DNA of 64,000 nucleotides from Porticoccaceae bacterium (GCA_023228865.1 JALOAH010000005.1:1-64000); one strand, 5' to 3'; shown: positions 15,380 through 24,283, counted from the first letter of the stretch. Numbers and translations: made by a program. Notes: generated by a model not told the origin, from the sequence alone.

Positions 15380-16603
15380 TTATACCGCTAGGGACACCAT
15401 TTCCTCTTCCAGATCGCAGAGCTGCGCAGTCGAGACCACCGATTTGCGAACTATCATTTGCTTGCCCGCCGCAAACTCCAAAGGTGCGTCCACTGTCTCA
15501 ACCGCCTGAACGCAGCCTCCTTTCATATGGAAGGCGACGAAAGTATCTGTATCACTGCGCACAACCACATCGTCGACATCGAAGGACATACCTACAATCT
15601 GGATCTTGAGATCAAACTGATGCGACCAAAACCAGGGTACTTCGGGTTTGGGTCTGGGTTTGCCCATTATCGCAGCAGCAGCCTGCTTCGCCTGCTCCAG
15701 CGCGTTGGGGACGCTGCGCAAACAAAACATGCGGCTATCGTAGAGCGGCATGGGGCGGCAGGTGACATCTCCGATGGCGAAAATCGCCGGGTCGTCGGTA
15801 CGCGCATCCTGATCCACCAGAATCCCGCTGCAACAGGCTAGCCCGGCGTCAACAGCCAGCTGCATATTGGGTATAACCCCTACACACACGACTACGGCGT
15901 CACATGGAACCAGACTACCATCCACTAACCGAATACCACTTACTTTACCTTGGCTCTCTTCGATCCGTGCCACTTGTACACCGAACCGGAATTCAACCCC
16001 TTTTGCCTCATGGGCACGCTGCAGATAGCGGGATAACTGGGGGCTCGCCACAGACTCCAGGACACGTTCAGCCTGTTCGATGATGACCGCTGTACCGCCC
16101 AGGCCAACTGTGCTGGCTGCCACCTCCAGGCCGATGTAACCCCCGCCAATCAGCGCAATCCGCTTTCCAGGCCCGATCGCCGGCCTGAGCCCATCAACAT
16201 CGCCGACTGTATGCAGGCGATGTACACCTTCCAGATTGATGCCCGGCAGGTCGATGTCCCGCGGTCGTACTCCAGTGGCGATAACCAGAGTATCGTAGGA
16301 ATACTCCGCGCGATCTGCCAGCCGTATGTATTTTCCGGCTCGATCCACCTCCTCAACCACGGCTCCCAGTTCCAGATTGATATCGTTGTTGTGGTAGAAC
16401 TCATCCGGCCACATCTTCAGTCCTTCGAAATCCATTTTTTCCGCCAGGTAGGCTTTGGATAATGGCGGCCGTTGATAGGGCGAAACCGACTCCGCACCCA
16501 GCAGGATGATGTCGCCGCCAAATTTCAGTTTGCGTAGCTGCGCAGCCAAGGCTGTTCCCGCATGACCCGCACCCACTATAACAACACGCTCATTTACACT
16601 CAT
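15380..16603 (-). CDS. FAD-dependent ferredoxin reductase (putidaredoxin-reductase type)
   Basis: 407 residues. The FAD motif VVIVGAGHAG (G11, G13, G16) opens the protein, LLGAESVSPYQRPPLSKAYL follows, the NADH-binding Rossmann motif IALIGGGYIGLEVAA lies mid-protein, and IFAIGDVTCRP is the second FAD contact. This is the CamA/ThcD/BphA4 family, which passes electrons from NAD(P)H to a [2Fe-2S] ferredoxin. The ferredoxin gene lies 34 bases upstream. Such pairs normally serve a P450 or a Rieske oxygenase, yet neither is encoded nearby; the adjacent redox proteins are two CrtI-like flavoproteins. Family certain, terminal acceptor unknown. Confidence 0.92.
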   Translation of the reverse strand: MSVNERVVIVGAGHAGTALAAQLRKLKFGGDIILLGAESVSPYQRPPLSKAYLAEKMDFEGLKMWPDEFYHNNDINLELGAVVEEVDRAGKYIRLADRAEYSYDTLVIATGVRPRDIDLPGINLEGVHRLHTVGDVDGLRPAIGPGKRIALIGGGYIGLEVAASTVGLGGTAVIIEQAERVLESVASPQLSRYLQRAHEAKGVEFRFGVQVARIEESQGKVSGIRLVDGSLVPCDAVVVCVGVIPNMQLAVDAGLACCSGILVDQDARTDDPAIFAIGDVTCRPMPLYDSRMFCLRSVPNALEQAKQAAAAIMGKPRPKPEVPWFWSHQFDLKIQIVGMSFDVDDVVVRSDTDTFVAFHMKGGCVQAVETVDAPLEFAAGKQMIVRKSVVSTAQLCDLEEEMVSLAV

Positions 16604-16637
16604 TTTGCGTCACCTCTTTTCAAGCTGATGGCACCTT

Positions 16638-16994
16638 TTAGGGTTTATCGTTGCCAGGACTGTAATCCTGCCACTCCTCTTCCGGTCTGAGGGTGCGAAT
16701 GACCAAGCCATCCAGCTCCTCTGAAATGGTAATCTGGCACGACAAGCGTGAGTTCGGTTGCCATGTTTCCTGCAGGGACAGCAGCCCTTTCTCTATCTTG
16801 GAGGCAACCCCGGTTTTTTCCAGCCATTTGGGGTCGACATGAACATGGCAGGCAGCACAGGTGCAGACGCCACCACAATCGGATTCGATCTCCGGTACGC
16901 CATTGGCTCTGGCGCCAGCCATAACCGACACACCGGGCGCCACATCAACCACCCGAACATTATTGTCCGAATCCACATAGGTTATGCTGACCAT
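16638..16994 (-). CDS. [2Fe-2S] ferredoxin, adrenodoxin/putidaredoxin type
   Basis: 118 residues. The cluster loop CGGVCTCAACH supplies C40, C46 and C49, and the fourth ligand is C86 in SRLSCQI; C44 is the non-ligand Cys common in this family. The end DGLVIRTLRPEEEWQDY is slightly longer than usual. It carries single electrons from the reductase encoded next door (15380) to an unidentified acceptor. Its start base coincides with the last base of the upstream small-protein gene, so translation is coupled. Cofactor assignment is secure; partner identity is inference. Confidence 0.92.
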   Translation of the reverse strand: MVSITYVDSDNNVRVVDVAPGVSVMAGARANGVPEIESDCGGVCTCAACHVHVDPKWLEKTGVASKIEKGLLSLQETWQPNSRLSCQITISEELDGLVIRTLRPEEEWQDYSPGNDKP

Positions 16995-17332
16995 TATTCA
17001 ACGACCTCCGTATACTTTTTTCTGACTAACCCCATCATCCTCGGCAAGCGATACAAGCCTAGCAAGACAATCAGTTTCACAATGTACCAGCCCATTTTCA
17101 ATGCCATCCCCAAGCCAACCGACTTGGCGATGAAATCACCTGCCTCCCGGCTGGTGGCGGTATTGAGTATCGCACGCCAGTCATCGAGGTGGACAACAAC
17201 CTCGTACTCCCATGGCGCGGGAGCGTCGACAATGCCCGTCAGCACCACCCCTTTTTCGTTACGTTCCAGTTCGGATCTGTCGAGCCCCATGACCAGCTCT
17301 CTGCTACCAAGACCTTCAGACCAGAAATTCAT
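16994..17332 (-). CDS. Small protein of the flavoprotein/ferredoxin operon, paralogue 1
   Basis: 112 residues, no recognised family. N-terminal MNFWSEGLGSRELVMGLDRS and a central PWEYEVVVHLDDWRAI are followed by a hydrophobic stretch (about residues 75-98, IVKLIVLLGLYRL) and a basic tail, which suggests a peripheral or single-pass membrane protein. The neighbouring product (17329) shares the W-S-x-G-L-G start, the SEL and L-x-G-I blocks and a W-E-Y, so the two are tandem paralogues. It overlaps that gene by 4 bases and abuts the ferredoxin gene. Could be a membrane-docking or substrate-handling subunit (inference). Confidence 0.55.
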   Translation of the reverse strand: MNFWSEGLGSRELVMGLDRSELERNEKGVVLTGIVDAPAPWEYEVVVHLDDWRAILNTATSREAGDFIAKSVGLGMALKMGWYIVKLIVLLGLYRLPRMMGLVRKKYTEVVE

Positions 17333-17652
17333 ACTGCCTCCTGCCGACGGAACCTGCCGACGGTTTTTTCAAATACCACCTTGCAAATCAGTCCGGGCAA
17401 GATACTGATGAGTCGAAGCAAAAACGGCATCAGTATGCCTTTATGTTCGGCAAGATAGGTTATCGTTTCCCGATGGGTCAGGAGCTTCAAAAAAGCAACC
17501 AGATCCTGAGGACTGAGTTTTATCGAGTATTCCCAGAAAACCGGCTCGATAATACCTTTGAGCATGAGATGTTCTGGTGCCCTGCTCAACTCTGAATCCT
17601 TGAGCTCAATAGGTAGCCGCTGTTTACCCAAACCTTTAGACCAGACAATCAT
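17329..17652 (-). CDS. Small protein of the flavoprotein/ferredoxin operon, paralogue 2
   Basis: 107 residues, no recognised family. It starts MIVWSKGLGKQRLPIELKDS, has FWEYSIKLSPQDLVAFLKLL in the middle and a hydrophobic amphipathic C-terminus (PFLLRLISILPGLICKVVF) with a basic end. The same layout occurs in paralogue 1. Its ATG overlaps the stop of the flavoprotein gene at 17649 by 4 bases, and its own stop overlaps paralogue 1 by 4 bases. Such tight coupling argues for a stoichiometric complex with the flavoprotein or ferredoxin. No cysteine or histidine cluster suggests a cofactor. Confidence 0.55.
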   Translation of the reverse strand: MIVWSKGLGKQRLPIELKDSELSRAPEHLMLKGIIEPVFWEYSIKLSPQDLVAFLKLLTHRETITYLAEHKGILMPFLLRLISILPGLICKVVFEKTVGRFRRQEAV

Positions 17653-19298
17653 AGTAGGAGCCCCTTTTCTCGTGCGGCGATGACCTCATCGGGCTCTGTC
17701 CACCAGATATTCAGCCCCATGTCCTGGGCGACGGTCTTGGCCGCATTGTAACCACCGCCGAAAGTGATCATTCCACCCGGAAAGGTACTCGCACCGCATA
17801 CATACAAACCCTTGATTGGGGTTTTATTGGCTGAACATTGAACATTGGGTCGCGAATATCCCATCTGTGTCATGACATACGCACCGTGCTTGAATGAACC
17901 ACGCTTCATTTGCGGGATTTTCATTTCGATATAAACAGGCGTGTAATCAAAACGACGAATGATGTCTGCAGGATCGAAATCCACCATATACTCAGCCAGC
18001 TTGGCGAGCAGACGGCCACCATACTGGGTGGAAATATCGGCCCACTTTCCTGCGGCTGGCTCATAGGGTACACAGGCTTCTATTCGGCATACTGCGCTGC
18101 CTGGTTCAGTCTCCTGAGGCGCCTGGTTGGGGTCGAGATCCGTGGTAAAAGTTACATGTCCGATATCGTGCAGTAGACGCCCTTCCATCACCTCATTGAA
18201 ATGAGTTACAACATCCTCAGGGGTTTCCACGCCAAATACCCGAATGAAAGCAGTTTTAACCGCCGGATCATCATCCTCAGCCTTGAAGCGAGGCTTTTTC
18301 CTGAGGCCGAGATGGCACAGAAATAAGGAACTGGCCTCCCACTCCCAATTGCGAGCCGTGTTGAGGCATAGCCTGGAGCGCTGCTGCATCTCTTCTTCGG
18401 GAATGAATGTGCCAAAAGTGGTTGTCGGATCTGTCGAGGTGACGACGGATCTGGCATCCACTCTGATTAATGGCCCCTCCATGCCGGTAGGTGCAACCTC
18501 GACACCGACAGCTGCGCCGCCCTCCATGATAATGCGTCTGACTTCATGGTTTTCCAGAACCTCCATACCTGCGAGAATCCCCGCTTTCTGTAGAGTAGAG
18601 GACAGACGGTGCGACCCACCGCGTACCAGTGTGGCGTTCAACATGCGGTTGAAGTAAAGGGGTACCAGATAGCTTGAGTTGGTCTCGGAAGGATCGATGC
18701 CCCACATACACACCAGATAGAGCAATAGTGCGCTCAGTTCAGGGGTTTCAAAGCCCCAGCTGTGGCAGATCTCTAGCGGCGTCAGTTCAGACACTTCAAG
18801 AACCTTCTTGCCTAGTTCGCTTTCCATATAGGTACCGGCCAGCTCTGCGGAGCCCACCGGTTTACCGTAGGTTGCCGGAATCAGATATTCATTAGACATC
18901 TGCTCATATTCAAGATAAATTTCACGGAACCGTTCCGCATCTCGTGGTGACACTCTACAGATGGACTCGACGCTTTTTTCCAGATCGGCATGCAGCGTAA
19001 TCGCCGTACCATCCTTCTTCAGAATGGCTGCCGACACATCCGGCCTGATATAAACGCAACCATCCGCCTCCAGCCCGAGATCCTTGTATGGCGGCGCCAC
19101 ATCCAGCATCATCATATAATTGGCATGGAGGTTGAACCGAAACCCGGAGAATTCCTCAGTTACCAGGGCACCACCGGTTTCATGGCGTCGTTCCACGACA
19201 ATAACCTTGGCACCAGCTCTGGCCAGATAGGCCGCAGTGGTAAGGCCATTATGCCCCGCTCCTATCACCACAACATCGCATTGTTTGACTTCAGACAT
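17649..19298 (-). CDS. CrtI/phytoene-desaturase-like FAD oxidoreductase, copy 1
   Basis: 549 residues. The N-terminal dinucleotide motif VVVIGAGHNGLTTAAYLARAG is followed by VIVVERRHETGGALVTEEF, the usual CrtI/PDS-like beginning. The C-terminal FAD contact KGLYVCGASTFPGGMITFGG is intact. The family includes carotenoid desaturases and isomerases, retinol saturase and many uncharacterised amine-oxidase-fold enzymes. No phytoene synthase or other carotenoid gene occurs in the window, so carotenoid synthesis is unlikely. It is 48 bases downstream of a distant paralogue (19347) and overlaps the next small gene by 4 bases. Substrate unknown; a lipophilic alkene or alicyclic compound would fit the family (inference). 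Confidence 0.82.
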   Translation of the reverse strand: MSEVKQCDVVVIGAGHNGLTTAAYLARAGAKVIVVERRHETGGALVTEEFSGFRFNLHANYMMMLDVAPPYKDLGLEADGCVYIRPDVSAAILKKDGTAITLHADLEKSVESICRVSPRDAERFREIYLEYEQMSNEYLIPATYGKPVGSAELAGTYMESELGKKVLEVSELTPLEICHSWGFETPELSALLLYLVCMWGIDPSETNSSYLVPLYFNRMLNATLVRGGSHRLSSTLQKAGILAGMEVLENHEVRRIIMEGGAAVGVEVAPTGMEGPLIRVDARSVVTSTDPTTTFGTFIPEEEMQQRSRLCLNTARNWEWEASSLFLCHLGLRKKPRFKAEDDDPAVKTAFIRVFGVETPEDVVTHFNEVMEGRLLHDIGHVTFTTDLDPNQAPQETEPGSAVCRIEACVPYEPAAGKWADISTQYGGRLLAKLAEYMVDFDPADIIRRFDYTPVYIEMKIPQMKRGSFKHGAYVMTQMGYSRPNVQCSANKTPIKGLYVCGASTFPGGMITFGGGYNAAKTVAQDMGLNIWWTEPDEVIAAREKGLLL

Positions 19299-19346
19299 TT
19301 GAATTATCTCCTATTGATAGATACTTCTTCAGCTATTGCTCTATGC

Positions 19347-21044
19347 TCAGTCGACGCTAATCCGCCGCTCGACGCCTTCCCGGCGCCACAGCTCTTTTGC
19401 ACCATCCATCGCCTTGGCCTGCCACCAATCCGGTCTTGTCATCCCCAGATCGCCGACAACTTCACAGGCGGCAACATAAGCAGACCCCAGGTGGGTAAAA
19501 TTCGATGTCGCCAGCGACTGACAGATATACAGACTGTCAATTGGTGTTCTCGGCGCGTCACACCCCGCAAAGGGCTTCCAGCTCCACATTTGCGACTCGG
19601 TAGTGGCACCACTGGGATGCATATTGCCAAACGAGTGGGGGTTGCGGCGCACGTAATCATGGGGGGTATTTACATAACGCCCCACCTTGGCAGTCTTCAG
19701 GTTTGGCAGGTACTGAACCAGAACCTCCTCAACCTTGTCGGCGTAGGATTCTCTGATGTCATCCCAGGCGCGAGGTCCACCCAGGGAGTTCAGTTTGTAG
19801 GGTACGAAGCACCAGGACATGACCGTAAACATACCGGGAGGCGCCTGGGTAGGATCGGCGATGCAATAATTGGCGCAGCCACCCCAGGCGACAGGGGGAT
19901 CAGGCAGAATACCACGGACATCGCAATGATCGAACAGCGTGGTCGCCTCGTCCACGGTTTCAGCGCCGAAGTTGAATGAAAAGGTATTATTGGCCTCGGG
20001 GAATTTTTCTGCACAGGCAAAATTGGGGCGCTCATTCATCACATAATAATTGGTAAACAAGGTGCCACCACGATAGTCGTAGCGCTTCAGGGAAGCCCGT
20101 ACCGATGCCGACAAGTGCTCTTCACCCACCATATCGAAGAAGGTCGTCTGGGCACTAAGATCGCTGATCACCGCTTTGGTGGCGGTGAATGCGGTATCCG
20201 GATAACAGGATAGGGATGATAAAACGACGCCCTTGGCCTGTTTGTCTTCAATTACAATTTTGTCAACTGGACAGTTGTAGAAAATCTTGCCGCCGTGGGT
20301 AACGAAACACCGCACCAGCGAATGAACCACATCATGGCTGCCACCCCGTGCGGTATAAAAAGACGAGGTGAAGCCACAGAGGGTGACAAGAATCGATATC
20401 GGTCCTGCCAACCGGCTCTTGAGATCGTCTGCAGCCATTGCCGCCGAACTCAGCACACCCACCTTGATTTGCTCATGCTCGAACAGAGAATCGACAAACT
20501 CGAAGCCGGTCATCCACAGCCAGTCTTTGGGGAACACAGGCACGTCACTGAATTGTTCGAGAAATTGCAGGAAGCTCTCGTCAGTATGCTTCGAGCACAA
20601 CGCCTGCTGGAGAAGATCGTCTTGAAAGGGGGCAAGGAAGTTGGTGATTTTACGGTAGATTTCGGCATCCTTTGGCGAAATGCGCTTCCACATTTCATAG
20701 GTCTTGCGCACGTCATACCAGCCAAACATGGCCGCATTGCCATCGAGAAACGGATAGAAGTAGCCATACTCGGCACCGGGCGGTTTGCACAGCTCCAATC
20801 CGAACTTTTCGAGCTCCAGGTCAACCATGGCCGGCCCGAAGTGGGTCACCAACAGTGACGCGTGCATATTCAACTTCACACCTGGGAAGAGAACTTCTTC
20901 AGTGGCACAGAAGGTTCCGGACTCGTCTCTACGCTCAAAAATCGCCACGCTGAGTCCGGCCTTCTGCAGATATGCGCCGGTAGCCAGACCATTCAAACCA
21001 CCGCCCACGATGATTATGTCGTATTCACTCTTTGGATTTGACAT
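19347..21044 (-). CDS. CrtI/phytoene-desaturase-like FAD oxidoreductase, copy 2 (divergent C-terminus)
   Basis: 565 residues, first gene of the operon, with a strong GGAGGAG ribosome binding site. The FAD motif [20 protein letters not shown] and the ERRDESG turn are intact. At the C-terminus the family's glycine-rich H-P-G-G segment is replaced by [20 protein letters not shown], so FAD contact or the active site differs from copy 1. Identity between the copies looks low outside the FAD-binding parts, so they are probably two different subunits or two different steps rather than a recent duplication. No signal peptide. Function unknown; same operon context as copy 1. Confidence 0.8.
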   Translation of the reverse strand: MSNPKSEYDIIIVGGGLNGLATGAYLQKAGLSVAIFERRDESGTFCATEEVLFPGVKLNMHASLLVTHFGPAMVDLELEKFGLELCKPPGAEYGYFYPFLDGNAAMFGWYDVRKTYEMWKRISPKDAEIYRKITNFLAPFQDDLLQQALCSKHTDESFLQFLEQFSDVPVFPKDWLWMTGFEFVDSLFEHEQIKVGVLSSAAMAADDLKSRLAGPISILVTLCGFTSSFYTARGGSHDVVHSLVRCFVTHGGKIFYNCPVDKIVIEDKQAKGVVLSSLSCYPDTAFTATKAVISDLSAQTTFFDMVGEEHLSASVRASLKRYDYRGGTLFTNYYVMNERPNFACAEKFPEANNTFSFNFGAETVDEATTLFDHCDVRGILPDPPVAWGGCANYCIADPTQAPPGMFTVMSWCFVPYKLNSLGGPRAWDDIRESYADKVEEVLVQYLPNLKTAKVGRYVNTPHDYVRRNPHSFGNMHPSGATTESQMWSWKPFAGCDAPRTPIDSLYICQSLATSNFTHLGSAYVAACEVVGDLGMTRPDWWQAKAMDGAKELWRREGVERRISVD

Positions 21045-21305
21045 GATTGTTTTACTCCTCCAGTACTTGACCGAAAGGCGATAAACAGTGGATTTTTTAT
21101 CCTCTTATCGCCGCACCAGGACCCATTAAATGAATCCCTTATATAGCTTTTAAAGCTGAACTCTGGGCTTTTTTACCTGTGCACACTTGAGTCAGGCTTG
21201 GTCACTATATAAGCACGCTTGTTTTTTAAAAACGATACGCAAGCTGTCAGCAAAAGTTATAGATTCTGTCACAACTTATATAAACGACAGAAATAATAGC
21301 GAAAC

Positions 21306-21319
21306 TTGATCTTGATCAA
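21306..21319. promoter_or_regulatory. FNR/Anr/Dnr-type box
   Basis: TTGAT-CTTG-ATCAA matches the FNR consensus TTGAT-N4-ATCAA exactly. It lies about 262 bases upstream of the start at 21044, farther than the usual -41.5 position unless the transcript has a long leader. Together with the nor cluster it suggests oxygen- or NO-linked control (inference). A chance match in AT-rich DNA is possible. Confidence 0.5.
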
Positions 21320-21382
21320 TTACGGTTTTATTTTTCGGCGACCATTGCCTGTAACAGGACACAAGGCTATAGAAAGCACAAC

Positions 21383-21434
21383 GAATTTAAGGATATGGAG
21401 AGTGCAATGAATTTAAGGATATGGAGAATGTAAT
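21383..21434. repeat. Two-copy 26-bp tandem direct repeat
   Basis: Units at 21383-21408 and 21409-21434 share GAATTTAAGGATATGGAGA and differ at three positions near the end. Direct repeats upstream of an operon that encodes its own AraC regulator are candidate AraC binding sites, though these lie about 340 bases from the start codon. Confidence 0.6.
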
Positions 21435-21633
21435 AAATTTATTGTTATCGGTGATGGCTTGGCGACCTCTGTTCAGATCCGCAGTGCCTTAACAGTCCCT
21501 TGTGGTGTAACTGGATCAATTGTTTGCACCGTTTTCTGCAATGCATGTCGCCAGGGCTTGCGGGCATCTTTTTTCCCATGGCTAACCAGACACAGATTAC
21601 TCATCAAAGCACGCGGAGAATTGGTGCAGGATC

Positions 21634-21667
21634 TATAAAAAAACCCGGCAAACTGGCCGGGTTTTTG
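21634..21667. terminator. Intrinsic terminator after the alcohol dehydrogenase gene
   Basis: A hairpin AACCCGGC-AAACTG-GCCGGGTT with A-run on the left and T-run on the right, so it can act in both directions. It lies 29 bases past the stop of the dehydrogenase gene at 21696 and separates that transcript from the CrtI-like operon. Confidence 0.85.
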
Positions 21668-21695
21668 TCTTGCATTGTTGTGCAAAGGAGTGCTC

Positions 21696-22802
21696 TTAGG
21701 GCAGCAATACCGGCTTGATACAACCACCTTTGAGCTGTTCGGTTACCGCTGTGTTGATGTCATCAAAGGCAAAGGTTTTGCACAGTTTATCGAAGGGAAA
21801 ACGGCCATCCATATAAAGATCCACCATTTCCGGAATAAACTGCGCCGGATCGGCATCGCCTTCGGTAATGCCCATCACCTTGATACCTTTGGACAACATG
21901 GCAATGACATTGAAACTCAAGGATGGCTTGTCGGCTTTGGGAATACCCACCAGCCCCAGGGTGCCGAGCTGAGCCATGGCGGGAACAATACCGTCGATGA
22001 CAACCTGCAACGCGGTGGTGTCAAAGGCGTAATTGAGTCCTTCGGGAGCAATGGCGAGAATGGCGGCGGTGAGATCTTCTGTGGCCATGGGGTCGATGGC
22101 GTGGGTGGCGCCCAGGGACAACGCCAGTTCACGGCGGCTGGCGTGGGGTTCTACCACAATAATTTTGCTGCAACCCTGAACCGCGCCGCCCATAACAGCC
22201 GCCAAGCCCACAGTGCCACCACCGGCAACCAGCAGGGTGCTGCCTTTTTTCGCGGCAAAGGCTTTGATGATGCTGCCAGCGCCGGTCTGAATACCACAGC
22301 CCAGGGGGCCGAGCAGTTCCAGGGGCGCATCGTTGCGCACTTTGATGGTATTCGCCTTGTTGGCAATGGCATAGGTGCCAAAGGATGACTGGCCAAAAAA
22401 GTGGCTGCCGATGTCTTCGCCGTCTTTATGGAGCGCCTTGGTGCCATCGAGGCGCCCGCACAAGAAGTTCAGCGGCATGAAGTTGTTGCAATAGCTGGGG
22501 TGGTGTTCTTCACAGGTATGGCAGGTGCCACAGGCGTGGAAAGAGAGCACCACATGGTCGCCAGGCTGGAGGCCGGTGACATTGCTGCCAACTTTTTCGA
22601 CGATGCCTGAGCCTTCGTGACCGAGAACCACCGGCAGGGCAACCGGCAAGTCCTGATCCCTGGCGGCGATATCCGAGTGGCAAACGCCAACACCGACAAT
22701 TTTGACCAGAACCTCATCCGCCTTGGGGTCGTCAATGGTGAGTTGCTCAATGGCGAAATCCTGGCCAGGATTGCGCACAACTGCTGCTTTAATCGTATTC
22801 AT
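21696..22802 (-). CDS. Zinc-dependent alcohol dehydrogenase (aryl/allylic alcohol type)
   Basis: 368 residues of the medium-chain dehydrogenase family. Catalytic zinc ligands are C41 (GVCHSD), H62-E63 (GHEGSG) and C169 (GPLGCG). The structural zinc is held by C91, C94, C97 and C105 in CGTCHTCEEHHPSYC. The coenzyme motif is VAGGGTVGLA (about 192-201). The length and the GPLGCGIQTGAG segment match the benzyl/geraniol alcohol dehydrogenase subgroup. Oxidation of a primary allylic, aryl or long-chain alcohol to an aldehyde would feed the aldehyde dehydrogenase encoded 14 bases upstream. The exact substrate is not readable. Confidence 0.85.
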   Translation of the reverse strand: MNTIKAAVVRNPGQDFAIEQLTIDDPKADEVLVKIVGVGVCHSDIAARDQDLPVALPVVLGHEGSGIVEKVGSNVTGLQPGDHVVLSFHACGTCHTCEEHHPSYCNNFMPLNFLCGRLDGTKALHKDGEDIGSHFFGQSSFGTYAIANKANTIKVRNDAPLELLGPLGCGIQTGAGSIIKAFAAKKGSTLLVAGGGTVGLAAVMGGAVQGCSKIIVVEPHASRRELALSLGATHAIDPMATEDLTAAILAIAPEGLNYAFDTTALQVVIDGIVPAMAQLGTLGLVGIPKADKPSLSFNVIAMLSKGIKVMGITEGDADPAQFIPEMVDLYMDGRFPFDKLCKTFAFDDINTAVTEQLKGGCIKPVLLP

Positions 22803-22816
22803 CTTATCGCCTTTTA

Positions 22817-24283
22817 TTAACCGAGTTTAATGCAAACTGATTTGGATTCTGTGTACATCAGGACACCATCTTCGCCCACTTCACGGCCAAGCCCGGACTC
22901 CTTGAAACCGCCGAAGGGCATGGCGGGATCGACAACGAAGTAACAGTTGGTCCAGACAGTGCCCGCATCCAGGGCTTCAGCAAACTGATGGCAGGTATTG
23001 ATGTTTTGCGACCAGACATTGGCACCGAGGCCATAGCGGCTTGAATTGGCCAGCTGGATCGCCTCCTCCATGGTACTGAAAGGCGTTGCAGACAGCACCG
23101 GACCAAAAATTTCTTCCTGAAACACGCGGTGATTGGGCTTGGTATTGGCGAGAATGGCCGGCTCCACATAATAACCTGGGCCTCTGGTGTTGCCGCCGGT
23201 AAGGAGTTCAGCGCCCTCTTCCTGACCGACACGAACGTATTCCATAATGCGGTTTTGCTGTTGCCGTGACACCACGGGACCAATCATGGTTTCGGGATTC
23301 ATGCCATCGCCAATAGGCAGGTTTTTCGCCACTTCAGCGATGCCGTTGAGCACCACATCGTAGACATCCTTATGAACCAGAAGCCGTGACCCGGCAAAAC
23401 AGGTTTGTCCTGAATTGAAGAAAATGGACATGGCCGCGCCGGGAATGGCCTGTTCCATATCGGCATCGGGCATGATGATGGTGGGGGATTTGCCCCCCAG
23501 CTCCAGACTGACCCGTTTCATGTCATCCGCAGAGGTGCGCAGAATATGCTTGCCCACAGCCGTAGATCCCGTGAAGGCCACCTTGTCGACATCGGTATGG
23601 GAAATCAGCGCTTGACCGGCTGTTTGTCCGTAACCGGTGATGATATTCAATGCCCCTTCGGGAAGCCCGGCTTCCAGCGCCAGCTCCCCCAGACGAAGGG
23701 CTGTGAGAGGCGTAATTTCGGAGGGTTTCAACACCATGGTGCAACCAGCGGCGAGCGCTGAGGCGACTTTCCAGGCAGCCATGGCGAGGGGATAATTCCA
23801 AGGCACGATTGCACCGATAACCCCCACAGGCTGGCGCAATGTATAGGCGAGATACTGGCTGCCATCGCCGGAAACCGGCAGGGTTTTGCCATAAATTTTG
23901 GTGCACCAGCCGGCCATGTAACGGAAGATTTCAACAGTTGAGGGAATATCCACCATCAGCGCCAGGTGCTTGGGCTTGCCATTGTTGAGGCATTCCAGTG
24001 TTGCCAGTTCGTCGGCATTGTCTTCAACCAGCTGGGCAATTCTTTCGAGAATTTTACTGCGATCTATCGGCCGCATACGACGCCAGGCTGGATTATTGAA
24101 GGTGTTTCTGGCCGCGCGAACGGCGCGATCCACGTCGGTTTCAGTGCCGTCCTGAACCTGGGTAAAAACATCGCCGGTGGCGGGGTTGATCAGTTCGATG
24201 TGTCCGCCCCCTGAAGCGTCCTGCCACTCGCCGCCGATAAGCAATTTCCGGTTTGGTAACTTGATTGATGCAATAGTGTTCAT
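22817..24283 (-). CDS. NAD-dependent aldehyde dehydrogenase
   Basis: 488 residues, normal for the superfamily. The catalytic nucleophile is C295 in FFNSGQTCFAGSRL, the general base is E261 in LELGGKSP, and N163 in PWNYPLAMAAWK completes the site; FTGSTAVG is the NAD loop. The end EIFGPVLSATPF and MPFGGFKESGLGRE are typical of the betaine/aromatic aldehyde dehydrogenase branch. Converts an aldehyde to its acid, most likely the product of the alcohol dehydrogenase encoded next in the same transcript. It is the first gene of the pair, transcribed from a MerR-type promoter near 24446-24479. Confidence 0.88.
   Translation of the reverse strand: MNTIASIKLPNRKLLIGGEWQDASGGGHIELINPATGDVFTQVQDGTETDVDRAVRAARNTFNNPAWRRMRPIDRSKILERIAQLVEDNADELATLECLNNGKPKHLALMVDIPSTVEIFRYMAGWCTKIYGKTLPVSGDGSQYLAYTLRQPVGVIGAIVPWNYPLAMAAWKVASALAAGCTMVLKPSEITPLTALRLGELALEAGLPEGALNIITGYGQTAGQALISHTDVDKVAFTGSTAVGKHILRTSADDMKRVSLELGGKSPTIIMPDADMEQAIPGAAMSIFFNSGQTCFAGSRLLVHKDVYDVVLNGIAEVAKNLPIGDGMNPETMIGPVVSRQQQNRIMEYVRVGQEEGAELLTGGNTRGPGYYVEPAILANTKPNHRVFQEEIFGPVLSATPFSTMEEAIQLANSSRYGLGANVWSQNINTCHQFAEALDAGTVWTNCYFVVDPAMPFGGFKESGLGREVGEDGVLMYTESKSVCIKLG

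Larger units (their letters stand above)
21045..21695. promoter_or_regulatory. Long promoter region upstream of the CrtI-like operon
   Basis: 651 bases without a convincing protein gene. It is AT-rich in its left half and contains the strong Shine-Dalgarno for 21044, an FNR-type box (21306-21319), a 26-bp tandem repeat (21383-21434) and, at the far end, the terminator of the dehydrogenase gene. A dyad AGCTTTTAAAGCT lies near 21150. Short frames in this region do not resemble any family. Confidence 0.5.

Noticed and set aside
17649..21044. Carotenoid biosynthesis cluster
   Set aside because: CrtI-like enzymes alone are insufficient; there is no phytoene synthase, cyclase or GGPP synthase in the window.
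21383..21434. Start of a CRISPR array
   Set aside because: Only two units, directly abutting without spacers, and no cas genes.
21473..21727. Leftward 84-residue frame
   Set aside because: It runs across the terminator and into the dehydrogenase gene end; no family resemblance.
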